A stretch of DNA of 64,000 bases from Xiphophorus maculatus (GCF_002775205.1 NC_036453.1:17545594-17609593); one strand, 5' to 3'; positions 11,570 to 49,500 are shown, numbered from the stretch's first letter. The notes: generated from the sequence alone by a model not told the origin. Numbers and translations: made by a program.

Positions 11570-13465
11570 TATTTTATTTTTGCCTTTAGACTTTAAAAGA
11601 AAACATTGTAAGAAAAGAAATTATTACTCATTCATGTTTGCTCTATGATGAAAACATTTAAATTTAAAACGGATCAAATTTCTTTTCAATATGTTTATCT
11701 TATTACACAAGAATCAAATGTGATTGTAGTGTGCTTTCTAAATCTTAATGTTGCTCGAAAATAATACATTTTTCCTCAAGACGTCCATTAGTTGGTCATA
11801 ACATTTTCAAACAGGCCTGTAGTTATCTGTGTTTGTAGCAGATGGATTTCCTTATTCAAAACAATAAGGCTAAATATATAAAATCTGAACTTGGAGATCT
11901 GGCTGTATATAACAGCTTTGTGGCTCCATGGGGCCCACAGAGCCTGAAAGTTGGGAAAAATTAGTGCCTTGAAATTTTGAAACTGAATTTTTCGTTTTGA
12001 CAGTTCAGGACCTTTAAAATAAATGTGTTCAAATCCCTAAATCCCTCCTCTGGTATCTTCCCCAATGAACCAGATATATAATGAGATGGATAAACCCTAT
12101 GAAGTAAAAAAATAGTGCACTGTTGGTTAATTTTAATTGTGGTCTATTTGTGTATGCAGGAGTTTGTGATAAGACTGAATAATTATTAAGCCTTTCATGG
12201 GCACTCATAGTAGCAGGTCTAGAAGACGGTCCTTCATCATTTCCTGAAACACAAATCCAGGGTGTGATAGAGGAGTGTTTCTTTACCTCTCAATCTAACA
12301 GCTTGACCTGTGTACCAGCAGAAATTAGCATATCAGTGTTTATGTCCCTGTGATTGTTGTTGTTCACTCAGTGATTGATTTGCATATTGATCACATCAGA
12401 TCTAGAGTCCACTGCAAGTTAAGACAAACACTACCCAAACTGAAAAACAACTTTTAACCATCCTGGATTTGTAACCCTTCCAACTTTCATGCAATTCATT
12501 TAAACTTCTAAATTTTTAGGCATGAATATTATAGTATGCATGTATAAGAATTACTGATGACTGTTTTATCTATTTTTTAGTCACAAAATGGGTCAACATG
12601 AGTAGGCCTAATGTGCAGCATCCAAGAATGTGTTTATTGCATAAATTAATGAAATAAACTATAAAAAAAACAGCTTCTGAGTCTTTGATCTTCAAAACGT
12701 GGGCATCATGTGCACCCAGCATATGATGCCCACCCTCCACCCCATCCTTTAAATGTCTATTTTTTATTTCAAATATATCTTGTTTTGAACATTGTCTTCT
12801 AGGGTGGTTTTAACTTTACAAAAACATAACTGAAAAAGATGAAATGGCTCTTTAAATTACCATCAAGTGAGAAGCTGTATGTCAGATGACAACTTCTGCC
12901 TCATGGTCAGCCGAGGAATATTTTCTCCCAGAGATTTGCGCGCGCTACAGTGACATGCAAACTTGTCGGAAGTACTTATGGCGCCCCGCAGCCCTAGACA
13001 AGAAGCCAACATCCTTATTAAAAACGCCACTGCTTGCTGACCATATTTCGAAAACAAAGCACAGTAAACATCTGAGAACCGCTCACATAAGCGCTGAATC
13101 TGCGTCAAGGCTTTGTTCTTGCTCTCCTGATCAATCAATAGTTACGACTGAGCCACAGAAGTGTTGACACCTGCAGATATGCTGTCTTCTAACTTCTCAG
13201 ACACTGTTTGGCTTGATTAATCCCTTCCGTTTACACACACGTCACATTCTCCAACGACTGATAAGATCAAACTTGAATGCCACTGTAAATGGGTTTTTTC
13301 TCAGTCTTCCCATCACCTCTGTTACGGGTGCCTGACATTATCATTCTAGGTGCATTAGGTTTCTAAATAGATTAATAGCCTCGTTTTCACATCATTGCCC
13401 TCAACACAAGTCTTTCTCAGAAACTGGGAGCTGACGAGAGCACAGAGTGTACGCAGCCAAAATTC
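11570..13465. other. Spacer between the hephaestin-like gene and slc43a2
   Basis: About 1.9 kb of AT-rich sequence, becoming more mixed after 12880. I see no coding exon, RNA gene or recognisable transposon. Overlapping open frames on both strands at 12863-13167 show no family resemblance. Confidence 0.5.
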
Positions 13466-13468
13466 ATT

Positions 13469-13477
13469 AGGGGGCGC
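13469..13477 (+). promoter_or_regulatory. CTCF-core-like motif upstream of slc43a2
   Basis: AGGGGGCGC, the most conserved part of the vertebrate CTCF motif, lies 20 bases upstream of the TATA box. The bases on the 5' side fit the full motif poorly, so this is only a candidate. Confidence 0.3.
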
Positions 13478-13496
13478 CCTTTGCTGAGCGCTGGAG

Positions 13497-13504
13497 TATA
13501 TAAA
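13497..13504 (+). promoter_or_regulatory. TATA box of slc43a2
   Basis: TATATAAA sits about 90 bases before a donor site (gagtg|gtgaga, intron from 13593). This predicts transcription start near 13525 and a non-coding first exon of about 65 bases, joined to the exon that begins at 14319 (cttttcag acceptor) and carries the start codon. Confidence 0.55.
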
Positions 13505-14158
13505 TGTTGCTTTTCACAGATACCTGGTCACAGAGAGCCAAGACAGACACAGAGAGCTGGGTGCTTTGAAGCACTACCTGCAGCCTGGAGTGGTGAGAAT
13601 TATTTTTTTATATTTTCATAGACATCTAAAAGGAAAATGATTAAAGAATGAGACTTGAACATGGGTTATCAGTTGACATAAATAGGAATTTGAGTAATTA
13701 ATATGAGCAAACTCTTTACTCTTAGAAGTAGTGACTTCTGTGGACGTTACTTTTTCAATCCGCTGGTTCTGCATCTCATTTGAGGGTGTGTTTTGTGTGA
13801 GTGAATAAAACAAAGCAGGTTGTTTAATTTGTTGGGAATGCACTAAAGTAATTGCAGAAAAACGTTTTTGCCGGTTGGGTGAATATGAGAGGACATTTGG
13901 GGAGGGGGCTGCGCAGGAGAAACACAAGAGGGTCATCGGTTGACCAGTCTTCAGTCCAGTCTGGACCAGTTTACTCGCCTGAAGGAACTCTGTGGTGCTA
14001 ATACTTGATTATTCTTTTATTGTATTTTATTTCTTATCTACTATAACTAAGAATGTATATAAATCACCACAATTTATAAGAACAATTTGTTCCTTTTTGT
14101 ATTAAATCCATCAAAAAGGAATGAAGGGTGCAAAATGGCTCCTTCCTTACAATACTAG

Positions 14159-23298
<9,140 letters not shown>

Positions 23299-24565
23299 AC
23301 AGAGACGGAGAGAGAAAGCAACGTGCAAAACAGGCGTCTTGAAGTGTTGAACAAAAAATTGCGACACATCTCCATAAGAAAGACAACACCCATCTTTAGA
23401 AATTCCCCAATTGGAAAACTGCTGGGATTGTTGTCATAGAAATGAGTCCAATGGACGGCTGATGAGGAGAAAAGTGAAACAAACAAGGGAGATGAAGAGC
23501 AAATAAGAGGAGAAACTGTGAAAGGAAAGAGGCATCAGCCATCTGTATTCCCCCAAATCCTCTGAGCTCACTTCACTTCCTCTTTCTCCTGACCTTCAGA
23601 GTGTTTTCCAGCATTTCCTCTGCTTTAACTTGCCCCGCAAGAGAAGAAAAGGGATATACGTCCTCCTGGTTCAGTATCACCTTCCCATCTAACCACTTTA
23701 AAATTAGAGGGCGATCCAGTTGTCATGGGGTTTCTTCGATGTGCTATATGTTGAATGCAAATCATCCAGATGCTATTGCATGGTGCTACTTATCGGTACA
23801 TCTGCTGGATTTCTTCCAGAAGTTTGCACAAAGGAAATGTGGAGTAAGAGTCGAGACATTTTGCTGATGTTTCTCGGGTAATCGGAAGAGACAGTCATTA
23901 TCTTTTTGTACGGCTAATGTCTAATAATGAAATCTATTGCAGTGCTATCCCATTTTTTTCAGAGGAAAGTCAGCCTGTTTTCAAATAATTTTCACAATGT
24001 ATGCTTAGAGTATTTATTTTACCTTATGTATCAGCTTCAGCATTTTTCTACAATTATATTGTAAAAAAAAATACATTTCAAAATGTACAAAGAGTACATT
24101 TTTAGTTGAAAAGTGAAAATTAACTGATTGAATTTTCACACATAACAGTGAAGGGCATTATAATAGTGACTTAATGCATTTCCCCATAAAGCTGCCATTA
24201 GTCAGACATCTTAGTTTGTGTCAGTTTTTCCTCCAGTCTGTCTCCTTCAAGAGAAATTCAGCACTTTTACCCCAATTCCACACAAATCCAGCTCACGGTG
24301 GCACTTTTTCTGGATGATTGGCTTCAGACCCCTGCCCACCCCTTTTCCTTTAACCTTTTATATGTGTATTTATTTTTTCTTAGCATTTCCACTTTCAATT
24401 CTTGGTGTACTTTAACTGTGCAGTGCTGCTTTTATGTAGGTTCATTCTGTTTTGTCTGCCTGGAGCTCCTTCTGCCCTCAATGAAGATAAAGTAGAGATA
24501 TTTTGGTAAATGGGTGTCTGTATGTGGAAGAATATGAGGAAGTTAATAAAGATTTTTTTCCCCTT
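23299..24565 (+). other. slc43a2 3' UTR
   Basis: The sequence from the TAA stop to about 15 bases past the AATAAA at 24545-24550 is a plausible 1.27-kb 3' UTR. The hexamer is followed by a dense T run (tttttcccctttttttt), which fits a downstream cleavage element. Confidence 0.55.
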
Positions 24566-24869
24566 TTTTTTCACTGCATCGCTCTAACTATTACGTTTTG
24601 TTTGTTTTTAAGTTGTTCCAACACGAACCAGGAGATGGCAGTGTTTGGTTTATCCTCGGTTTGACCAAAGCAACGAGTATTCTGTGGAGTACCATCAAAT
24701 TATAGCAGTGATGAACATTAAAAACTAAAATGTAAAAGAAGAATATGATGCATATTTGTTGTGTACGAACAAGCTGAAATGTAACCTGAAAATAGCTCAA
24801 ACATAGAAACTGTGTTTAGAGGAAAATCATTGCATGCTGACCTACGAACAAGATCTGAGCATCACTCTT

Positions 24870-24930
24870 AATATAACAGACATACACGGTGGTGGCAGCA
24901 GCATGCTATGGGTTACGCTTTTTCTTTGCA
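24870..24930 (+). mobile_element. Small Tc1-like fragment
   Basis: 'cggtggtggcagcagcatgc' followed by tatggg is the conserved HGGGS-encoding part of fish Tc1 transposase. Little on either side matches, so it is an isolated scrap. Confidence 0.5.
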
Positions 24931-25814
24931 AGGAGCAACAACACCACAACATTTTGAAAAGTATGATACACTACTAGTTGAAGAATACCTTTTAAAACAA
25001 AAATGAAGAAATACATACCCTGTGTAGGCTAAATGTCAGAATCTACTTGTGCACAAATAATCTGTCATTGCCCCTGAAAATGATCGAAATCTTTAAAACA
25101 CCAAGCTATTTTAATAAGTGTTAACAAAATGTCTCAGCACTCAGGAAACATGCTCAGGCGTGATCAGCATAAACTATTTTCTCACATCTAGGTGGTTGGT
25201 GTTTGCAAGTCTGTCGTCACGCTGAGCTGCCACCTGATATCGCGTTTTAGCAGATTTTTATCACTTGACGCTTGCACCTCTCACCACCCGAGACGAGATG
25301 TGCGAAATCATCAGTCACATCGGAGGTAGAGGGGCCTGCTCCAGCTCAGCTTTTCATAAAACGACCGAAACGCAGGATGTAGAACTCAATTTATAATTAA
25401 AATTGAGCTGCTATCTTCATTAACAGCTCGGCCACAAACTGGTAACAGAAAATACATATTTTTGCCAAGCCCGCTGTCACACATTTTAAGGTTACTGTTT
25501 TGTTTTTATTTTTTTGCACATAAAATATGTGATTCAGAATTTCCCTGAAACTGGGTAAAAGGACTCAAAGTGAACTGATCATATCTTGGGGGTTTATCAA
25601 ATCTCCATAGCAATCATTAGACATTATCTAGCATAATAATGCTAATGCATGATTAACAATAGAAATCATGAATTTATTTCTACTCCTCAGATAGGAGACC
25701 TGAGGAGTGTTTCAAGAAGTCAGAATAAAAAAAAAAACAATATCCACAACTTTGATGAACTGTATAATGGTCTTCGAAAAGTGATGGATGGACAAAGATG
25801 GAATTAATTAATTC

Positions 25815-26205
25815 AGAGAAGCAGCCAAGAGTTTGACTTTTTTTTTTATTTGCTAACTATAGGAGCTGCTGTAACTTTTTGGTCTAAATTCTGGTAGACA
25901 GTGTGGGAAAACTAACACTGCTAATTACCCCAAATACCGCTGGAGAACCAATGGGATGGTTAGATCAAAGTATGTTTATTTGTCAGAATGGCCAACTAAA
26001 AGTTCAGACTGGGATCCATCTGAGAATTTGTGGCAAGTCTTAAAAAATGACTTAAACATTTGAGAATCATCTTGTTAATTGCACTGTACAATCATATGCT
26101 ACTTTGTGTTTGTGTGTCACTTACACTTGTGATAAAATAAACTGGTTTGTGGTTGTAAAATAAAATATGGAAGCTGTTAGTAGTACTTTTGCAAGGCATC
26201 GTATA
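25815..26205 (+). mobile_element. Degraded Tc1-like copy, sense 3' half
   Basis: The order of segments is that of the family: 'agagaagcagccaagagt', 'gggaaaactaacactgct', 'tggttagatcaaagtatg', 'tgagaatttgtggcaagtct', then the 3' terminal repeat ending 'agtacttttgcaaggcatcg' near 26205. Stops and deletions are scattered throughout. Confidence 0.7.
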
Positions 26206-26764
26206 ACAAAAACCTCGCATGTAGAATTATCTCATTGGACATGAGCCATAAAAACCAAAGATTATGTCGGCAGAGGAGAAACTGAAAGATGAATCTTTAA
26301 AATAAACTACAAGAGCCAGAAACGGATATGTGGTTGTTGTCAAACGGAGGCATGAGCTATAAATACAGCTCCAGCTTGCTGTTACATAATTTTAAACTCA
26401 CATAGCATCCACATCCCGTGATATTCAGGAAGTGGGTCGAGATTAGGGACCTGGAATCCCTTGTACTGTACTAAAGATCCCCTGTGTTGGGAAACAAAGC
26501 ACTGCCAAATAATTATGGCTCGGTCTTTGCCTCTTACTTATAATTATTTTAGGATGTTTATTGAAGCTTTACCCTAGTGGCAAGGCTTACGTGCCACCTA
26601 TGCAAGACAATAAAGGTGTCTGTAAAGCAGAAATGATGTCAGGACACACAGCGGTGGGAGATAATCGCATCACAAGCGAGGACTTTGTTAAAAGGGCTTA
26701 GAGAGCGTCTGGTCCCTGCCAGCGGTGGTCCCCGTTTCATCCTTTGACGCTGAACCGCGCTTCT

Positions 26765-26788
26765 ACGTCACCGCTGCCATGATGACGC
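26765..26788 (+). promoter_or_regulatory. Paired CRE-like half sites upstream of pitpna
   Basis: ACGTCA at 26765 and TGACGC at 26783 lie 18 bases apart in a GC-rich patch about 640 bases upstream of the predicted TATA box. Both are near-matches to CREB/ATF half sites. This is a weak, motif-only call. Confidence 0.25.
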
Positions 26789-27244
26789 AGTGAGCTGCAC
26801 ACTCTTAGTAAAAAAGGTGAGAGGAAAGCTCCTGTGACCACTGCATGGATAGAGGCTATTTTGATGTCTTGCATTTATGCTGTCATTCTCAATAAAAAGT
26901 GCGTTTTATTAACAAGTGGGCTATTTAAAAAAAAATTATTATTAAGAAATGGCTCAGAGTTAAGACAATTTAGTAATTCCAATTTATAAATCTTTTTATT
27001 CTCTTCTTTCCTTCTTCCTTTCGTTTTTCTAAGTTTGATTCTTTGTTTCTTATTTCTTTCCTTTTTATTCCTCATTTCATATCCAACCGGAAAAAAACAA
27101 AAAACAAAACAAATTTGTGCAGCCGTGTCATTGGTCACCTGTGGGCCTTGCGGGTGCACCGCAGACCATTCTCCGGGCGAACCGTCGTTTTCAGTGTGCG
27201 TCCGTTTCCTCACGCAGCGCCCCTTTTTTTCGGTGATCTACGCG

Positions 27245-27276
27245 CAGCAGCAGCAGCAGCAGCAGCAGAGCAGCAG
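27245..27276 (+). repeat. CAG trinucleotide tract upstream of pitpna
   Basis: Eight perfect CAG units (27245-27268) are followed by AG and two more CAG units. The tract lies about 140 bases upstream of the TATA box at 27407, inside a GC-rich promoter-type region. If transcription starts upstream of it, it would lie in the 5' UTR. Confidence 0.9.
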
Positions 27277-27406
27277 CAACGCCGCGCGGCGGCCCCGATC
27301 AGGAAGTGAATCTGAAGAAAATAAGCGACTGTGGAGGTAGAATGACATAGAGACGGGGTGGGGGGGAGAGAGGTGGGAGAGAATCGAGCGGATAAATAAA
27401 GGCGAC

Positions 27407-27414
27407 TATATAAA
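27407..27414 (+). promoter_or_regulatory. TATA box of pitpna
   Basis: TATATAAA lies 100 bases before the start codon. This predicts transcription start near 27435-27440 and a 5' UTR of about 70 bases. The surroundings are GC-rich, as for a CpG-type housekeeping promoter. Confidence 0.5.
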
Positions 27415-27506
27415 CGGAGGGAGGAATCCGACCCTGTTTCTGGATCCGTTTGGGAGCGACGCCTGTCTGGGATATAGGTCCACTGCACCGCTGAAATAAC
27501 ACAAAG

Positions 27507-42523
<15,017 letters not shown>

Positions 42524-45500
42524 GACTTTGTTGGACATAAATGCTGCCGCTCATCAGGTAAGCAGAGTTGCAATGGAAACAGATGTGTAGATACAGTATG
42601 TCCGTCAGCGTATCTACACGTCAACTTCTTTTCTTCATGGCTCAAACTTTGCTTTTGTTTTTTGTTTCTCTCTCTCACTCATGTCTCCCTTTCCCACCAG
42701 ATTGGACCTGAAACCAGCGGATTCACTCCTCCTTTTGTCTCAACTGATATGTCTGACTGGACGGTCCAAATCCTACTTTCCGCAGTAGATTTTGGTCTTC
42801 TCGGACCTGGACCCAGTACACTCCCAGTTTTCAGCTGATCTCCTCTACATCGTCTGTCCTTCCTTGAGTCCTACTTGTCTTATTTTGTTTAGTTGTTTTT
42901 ACTCATTTGCTGTTTCCACCTAGCTTAAACTTTTGAAGGCCTCCAGTAGCATCATTATTAAGATTGTGAGTTACTCCGATCTTTTTCTCTCAATTTTGTT
43001 CTAAACTACAGAGAACAGTGAGAACACTGTCATTCATCTCTGCAACTAAGGACATATTTTAGACAAAATATCACAGTGGCACATCAGTATAGTGTAATGC
43101 AGTCTGCTGTGTACTTATAATCAGCCAGTAAGGTTTTATCCCCAGTACCTGCCTTCCGGCTTCAAGGCGTTTGTCAATTTTTCTGCTGCTTTGTGAGTTG
43201 GTGTGTGTGTGTGTGTGTGTGTGTGCACGCTTCTGTTGTGTGCCGGTGTGTGTTGATAGGTCATCAAAGTGTCCAGCCAGGTTTTTCTTCAAACACATTA
43301 TTTCAAGCTCTGGACGAACATGCAGTAATGTGAAGATTATGTCTAACTCTGTGAATATTTAGGTAGAAATAGTCTAAAAAGATGCACATAAAATGTTAAT
43401 TACAGTTGATACGGTAAATGAAAACAGCCATAAATGATTTGAGGACTGCCGTTTTTCCTTTTCTGACAGACTTTTTTTTTTCTTGATGTGTCATTTCCAG
43501 TGGATAAATGGTCTTATCCAGCAAAAGCAATAACTATCATGACATGTTGGGTCTCCTTTTTTATCATCACAAATCTGTTTTAGTCCTTAGTTTGTTTCTG
43601 TTGTGAGGTCAGTCTTAGGAAAGCAGAGCCTGAGCTGAATGTCAGGAGCTTAACAGAATTTAAGTGTTTAGTCTTTCTATAGAGTGTTATCTTGTTATTT
43701 ATTTCATTGTTCTTACTTATTTTCTCTGGTATTGTGCTTAGGACTGAATGAGTAACGATTAGTGGTGTGACAGTTTGCAGAGACCTGATGAATGACTGGG
43801 TGAAGAAGTGAGGAACGGCTCACTCGACATCATTGCTCTCTGTTTTTATCGTCTCCTTTGTCCTATCTTATTGTTCTTCTTCTTATGTTATAGATAACAA
43901 GAGATATCTATTATGTTATAGATAACCAGATAACGCTGGTTTCATACACTTTACTATTCCATGTACTTTAACAGGAGAGTGTGCAAGAGATCACATAAAG
44001 GAGGCAATCAATTACATTGATTGATTATATTTGGATCGCTACAAAAACTGCCACAAAATTTGGAGACAATAATATACAAAATTATATTTATTTTTGGAAC
44101 TTTATGTCCAACAATTTCAAAGGCTTAATTCTGGACACATGTGTGGAGTTTATATATATATTTTCTTGCAATAATAAACAAAAGGTTTAGTGGAAGGGCC
44201 TTTACTCCCATTGGCCTTTATTAGACATAGATCACATGATGTCATAGTTTGTTTTTAAAAAAAGCAGGTTTAATTTGACATTTTACAAAGTCTTACTGAT
44301 CCCTCTGTTGTAGAAATTGTGCTTACGGGAACGCTTGTTTGGAATAAGGACATGTCATCATCACGTCATCACTGACTTAATTTTAATCCTAAATTAGGTT
44401 TTAGGTCAGTTTATTAAGTCTAGACAAATTCAGTTGTTTTTTAGTTTTGTTGTTTCACAGTAAACCCTGAAACTGTACTGATCATTTAAATAATTTAACA
44501 ACCAATATCATATAAAATCATTAGAGAGAGCAACTATTATTATCTATACTTTTTAGAATCTTTTTTCATTATGTTAGAAGTCTTTCCTTTTTTTTCCACA
44601 GCGCTGTAATTCAATAGACCTACCAAGGGTCAAAAGTGACACAATTCAATGAACTAATAAATTGATGATTATTTATATCAGTGAGACTTTAAATAAAATG
44701 TCAATAAGCATTTATTCAACATTTATAAATATGTTATCTTGTTTTCTATTTATATAATTATTTATTAAACAAATGTATTTTAAAAACTAATGAAAACTAG
44801 TGAAAATCAACAGTTATATGTTGAATAAATGATGTACTCACAAGTCACACAGCTCAATTACAGACCAATCATCTGTAATTGCCATCTGCAGGGCAGTTAG
44901 CCCCACTCACTTACCTTGACAGGCAAGGCAAATAAATTCTTGATAACACTCAACATGGGATTAAATACTGACATATTCAAGATTCTTTTTAACATGATGA
45001 ATGAACAACTTAAGTAATTATTTCCTAATTTAACACATGTACATGTGTTTGTTTAACATCTCTTTTATGCATCGACTTGTTGCACTTTTGGCCCTCAATA
45101 GCCAAATTGCTTCTCACTGTCTTTTACCTCCTCTGAAGAGAACATGGATGTCCCACCCCTCCACGTCTGTGTCCATCATCCCTCTCTGTTTGGGTTTGTC
45201 AACTGGGTCACGGAGATTTGTGGATGTACTGTGTGTACTGACTTTGTAAATAGTAAATAAATTAATGTAGAAGAACACATATATATATAGATGAGACTGT
45301 CCTGCCAAGTGTGCACAACACCCTCTCAAACACTCCTGATCCATTATTCAAAAACCTCACAGACTCCTACAGAAACATTTGAGTGTGAAAATGTAGAGTT
45401 ATAGTAGCTAAAATTTAGTGCAGGTAAGACATTGTTTAGAACAATATGAAATGTATTTATTTAGGGAAAATAAAAATTTAGCAGCAGCTAGGAGCTGAGC

Positions 45501-46170
45501 TTTGCTATTTGTATTCAGAGGAAAACATTTGAAGTGCAGCAAGCACCCCGTTCACTGTCCCTCAGAGGGGACGTCTTCTCACTGGCAGGACAGCATAAAT
45601 ATATATTTTTGTTCTGAATGTTGTAGTACCTCTGTTGTCAGTCTCTGGATTACACTCTCTTCTCTCATTGAAATGGTAAACGTTACTGTAGCTTGGGTCA
45701 GTGCATTGATCCACATCATGGCAAAATCGTGGAAGTGGATCCCCAGTGCATGTCGGATTGTTGTGCTCCCGTTGTTAGTCATGAAAGATGATTATCCTGC
45801 CTGGCCTTCAACGGAAGCACAGAAATACCCTAACAAGGAATGTGGTTTCCAAACAGATGCCGAGATAAGATTTTAAGAGCTCAAAGACACAAAAGTTATG
45901 AGAGAACATATTTTAACAGAGACAATCTAATACGTATATCTCTTTTTAGATTCCTTGATTTTTAATTGGAGTATGAAGAAACCAAATGATTCCATAATCC
46001 TGAACTGTTTTTAAATCTCTCTGTCTCTCTTTTTCTCTCTCACTCCTGTTACCTTGTCTCCTATTTTTTTTCTTTTATTGTGAATTTGTGCCTTTTCGTC
46101 ATCTTATTCTCTAATAACACTACTGTACATCAGAGACATAACGAAATGAATAAAGACTCAAAGTGACTAT
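42524..46170 (+). other. pitpna 3' UTR with a candidate intron and alternative poly(A) sites
   Basis: A donor (catcag|gtaagc, end 42557) and acceptor (cccaccag, exon from 42701) predict a 143-bp intron starting 34 bases after the stop codon, short of the distance that usually triggers nonsense-mediated decay. Candidate AATAAA signals lie at 44173-44178, 45256-45261 and 46149-46154. The true end cannot be chosen from sequence alone. A GT microsatellite lies inside. Confidence 0.5.
43199..43225. repeat. TG/GT microsatellite in the pitpna 3' UTR
   Basis: About 13 uninterrupted TG units followed by cacgc. Confidence 0.95.
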
Positions 46171-46414
46171 ACAAATTTAGAGCATGATGTAGATTATTTT
46201 GTCCTGAAGCCTCGTTAGAGTTTCTGTGGTGTCGGACTCATAACAAAATCATTGCATTGTAATAAACTCCATACTTATGAATGGAAAGTCCTTTAATAGT
46301 TTTTCAGTATTCACATTGTCAAATGTTATGTTAAAAGACCTTAAAGTGAAATAATTATTCAATAAGGTAATGGGAAACAAGTGGGGTAGATCAGAAATAG
46401 AATAGGAACACATA

Positions 46415-46560
46415 CATTTGACACAAGACACCTGTATTTAACTCTGTTAATTATCCAATCAAGACTGACCAACTTCTCTGAGGGTCCGAATTGAAAGACA
46501 GTCAAAAAGCATGATGCTGCCACCAGCAAGTTTGACAGAGAAAATTGTTAGAAAAAGATT
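46415..46560 (-). mobile_element. Possible Tc1-like scrap
   Basis: 'aaaagcatgatgctgccacc' at about 46506 is the complement of the conserved GGGS region of fish Tc1 transposase. The flanks are only weakly similar to the family. Confidence 0.4.
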
Positions 46561-46569
46561 CTCTTGCAA

Positions 46570-49500
46570 TATTAATGTTAGTCATTAGCTGAAAATTTAA
46601 AAATAAGTAACCTAATGGGTTTTAGTCTACTTACCCTAATAACCTTTCCTAATAATTTTCCACTCAAGCTAACAAGCAAATATGTCTTAAGTAATGCTAG
46701 TCGTAATAATGTGCTTTACCACTTGTAATATAAACTGAGGTTTGTACTTTTCAAAATGCTGTACAAGAAATCATTTTGAAGACAAGAGACCATAAACACT
46801 TCCACTGTCTGTTTTATTTTAGTTAAATATAAAAAAAGAAATGTATTATGACACTAGAGCACCTTACACATTCCATACTTTTAAATATCTAAGGATTATT
46901 TTTAAACATACAATACATCCTTTATAGCTATTCACAAATACTTTCTCACTGGGTTATTAACCAACCAAGGATATTAGCTTAATCCGATGTTACGCTGTTA
47001 GTCTGCTGTGGGTCAGGGCACAGTACAAGGGAAATTAACAAACTGTCAAATAACATCACAGCCGTCCAGAGAGGAAGAAACTACATTTCTTGTCACGTTT
47101 TTGGAGATTTTTACCTTTGAAGACAATTTTTCTGGACAACATAAGACTCATATACCAACAACGGTAGAATTTCAAGTGCTTTGCTTTACTCTTTTACTTT
47201 GTTCTTTTGATTTTTCTGTCATGAAAAATGTATCAGTAGGAAAGTCTCTGTCTTGGCTGTGAAGGCTTAAAGTAAAAAACAAAAAAGAAACAAGTAAAAG
47301 GGTTATAATGACAATAGCAAGAAAATAGTTTTTACAAAAACGATGTATGTAATTATATCTGTATTGGTTTGATCTTTATAATCATTATCATTTCTTGTGT
47401 TAACTGTCATGCTTTGTGCTCTCTTTTAGTTCTAGTTAAATTTCAAAATTTCTGATGTATTTTATATAACCGTAGAGTTTTTACAGTGGCTCTTGCGTGT
47501 ACGTGTGTGTGCTTTAAGTCGTGTTGTGTCTCTCTTTAGTTGTGTCCTTTCAGTGACATTTAAAAGGTAAAGCACCGTTGTGACACTGTGTGGTTCCCTG
47601 GGGCAGTTGCTTGATCTGTTATTCATTTATATTCCAGGTCTGGTATAGATTTCATGTCCAAATCTGAGCTAAATTGCTACATTCACAAAGAAAAATCTCA
47701 CTGTGCTATTCTGCAGATGAATTGCACATATCATAAAAACATACACAAGCTTGCTAAATGTAGATTTTATCATTTTACTATTGGACTATTGTGTTAAAAC
47801 AACTCTAATCAACATCATGTAGCCTGTTCTAACACATAAACTCATCTTTTGTTCACATTAGGTGATCATTTACAGAGAAACCAAAGAATATTTATGTGTG
47901 AAATAGAGATAGAGGACTGGACACCAAAACCAATCTTCCTTATTTGAACATATTGAGAGCAGAACATTTAGTGTTTCTCTATTTACTGGATTTGTACAGT
48001 CTCTTTCTTTATCATTAGTTTGTCTGGGGGGATATTTTTATATATTTATTTCGCAGTAGGTGTTTCAAAGAGGACGCTAACTGTTGGTCAACCACCCCCA
48101 ACCTGGATTTCAATGGAAACAGTTGCATTATTTTGCAAATAACTGCCTATTATTAAAATTATAACAGTTTAAATAGATTTGACATAAACCACTTTGATGT
48201 TTTAAGTTATTTTTAACTTGGTTTTGGCAACCTCTCAGACTAAATAGGACAAACTAATCTCAGTTTACTATAAAACACATCTACTAGCTAATATGCCTGT
48301 AACTTTTCAGTAGAACTCCTTTACAAATCTTGAGCTATCCCTTTAATTATAATATTTCCTCATAAGGCTCACCAGAACACTGAAGACAGTGTCCTGGGAG
48401 TGGTATATTGACTAAAATAAAGTCTAGTGTCACTCAAACTCCTACTGACGAGAAAAAAACTTCACAGCTTGTAGGTTGCCATATTTAGAGATTTTTTGGA
48501 GCTTCTTGAAACTAGCAGTGCTGCCCTCATGTGGTCAAACAGAATAATTTCAGGTGATACATAAGAATAAAGTAGAAAACTATACAATTTCTGAAGAAAT
48601 TTAAACGGGGCCTGATAAAGTGTGCCCGTTGGTTAGAACCCAGCGTTCTGATGCAAAGAATTAGCATCAAAGCTAAAGTAAGCTACAATGTACTCAAATA
48701 ATTAAGCATGTTGAGTAACATGTACTTAGTCCATTTAGTATACTGTATTAAAATTAGTGTACAAGTTAAAATTCGCCAAAATGCTAATGTTAGCCTATTG
48801 CTGCCAGTGACATGAGGGGTATAACTAGCATGTCGCCTGACATTGACTTCCTCCATTATTCAGTGTGCTAAACATGGCTAATAAATAGAGTAGCTAAAAA
48901 GCTTATTTTAGGGAAAAGGTACTGCTAATGTGGGCAGTAGCTACTGCTAATGTTTGTGCTAATGCTAATGCACTGCCTTTTGATTTTTACTTTTGCGAAA
49001 ATAAAAATCAGATGTTTACTTCGTGGCACTTGGTTACCAGAAAACGCATATCTCTTGGCATCAGATTTTTTAATAAGTTAGTGAATTTTTCAAAAAAATT
49101 ATAATGTTTTTTGTTTTGTTTTTTGTCATTGGTAGTGAATATATTATAAGACAGACACTAAACACAAAAGTAAAAAGTAAAAATTTGATCTATACTTTGT
49201 GGCAGTTCGCTACAAGAAAAAAACCCCGCTCATCTCTTAACACCAATTTGATTATTGTTCGAAAAACATAAGATTTCTTCTGCTCTATTAAAATACGACT
49301 TATTTCACACTACTTACTACTTAACAAGAATTGTGCAGTTGGTTAATTTGGAAAAAAAAAATGTAAATGTTTTTTTTCTGTCAGTTCTAACTGGAAGCTC
49401 TGCCCTCCTCTGTAGGAACTGAGTGTTCCGCCATCTTTGTAGTTCTCTACATCTCTGCCCTGCTCAGTGTTCTGTCTGGACTGACACAAAACAGTTTCAG

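Larger units (their letters stand above)
24570..26690. other. Spacer between slc43a2 and pitpna
   Basis: Apart from the two Tc1 pieces, the 2.1 kb contain no exon, RNA gene or clear regulatory block. A short, more GC-balanced segment at 25195-25340 stands out from the AT-rich background and could be a regulatory element. Confidence 0.45.
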
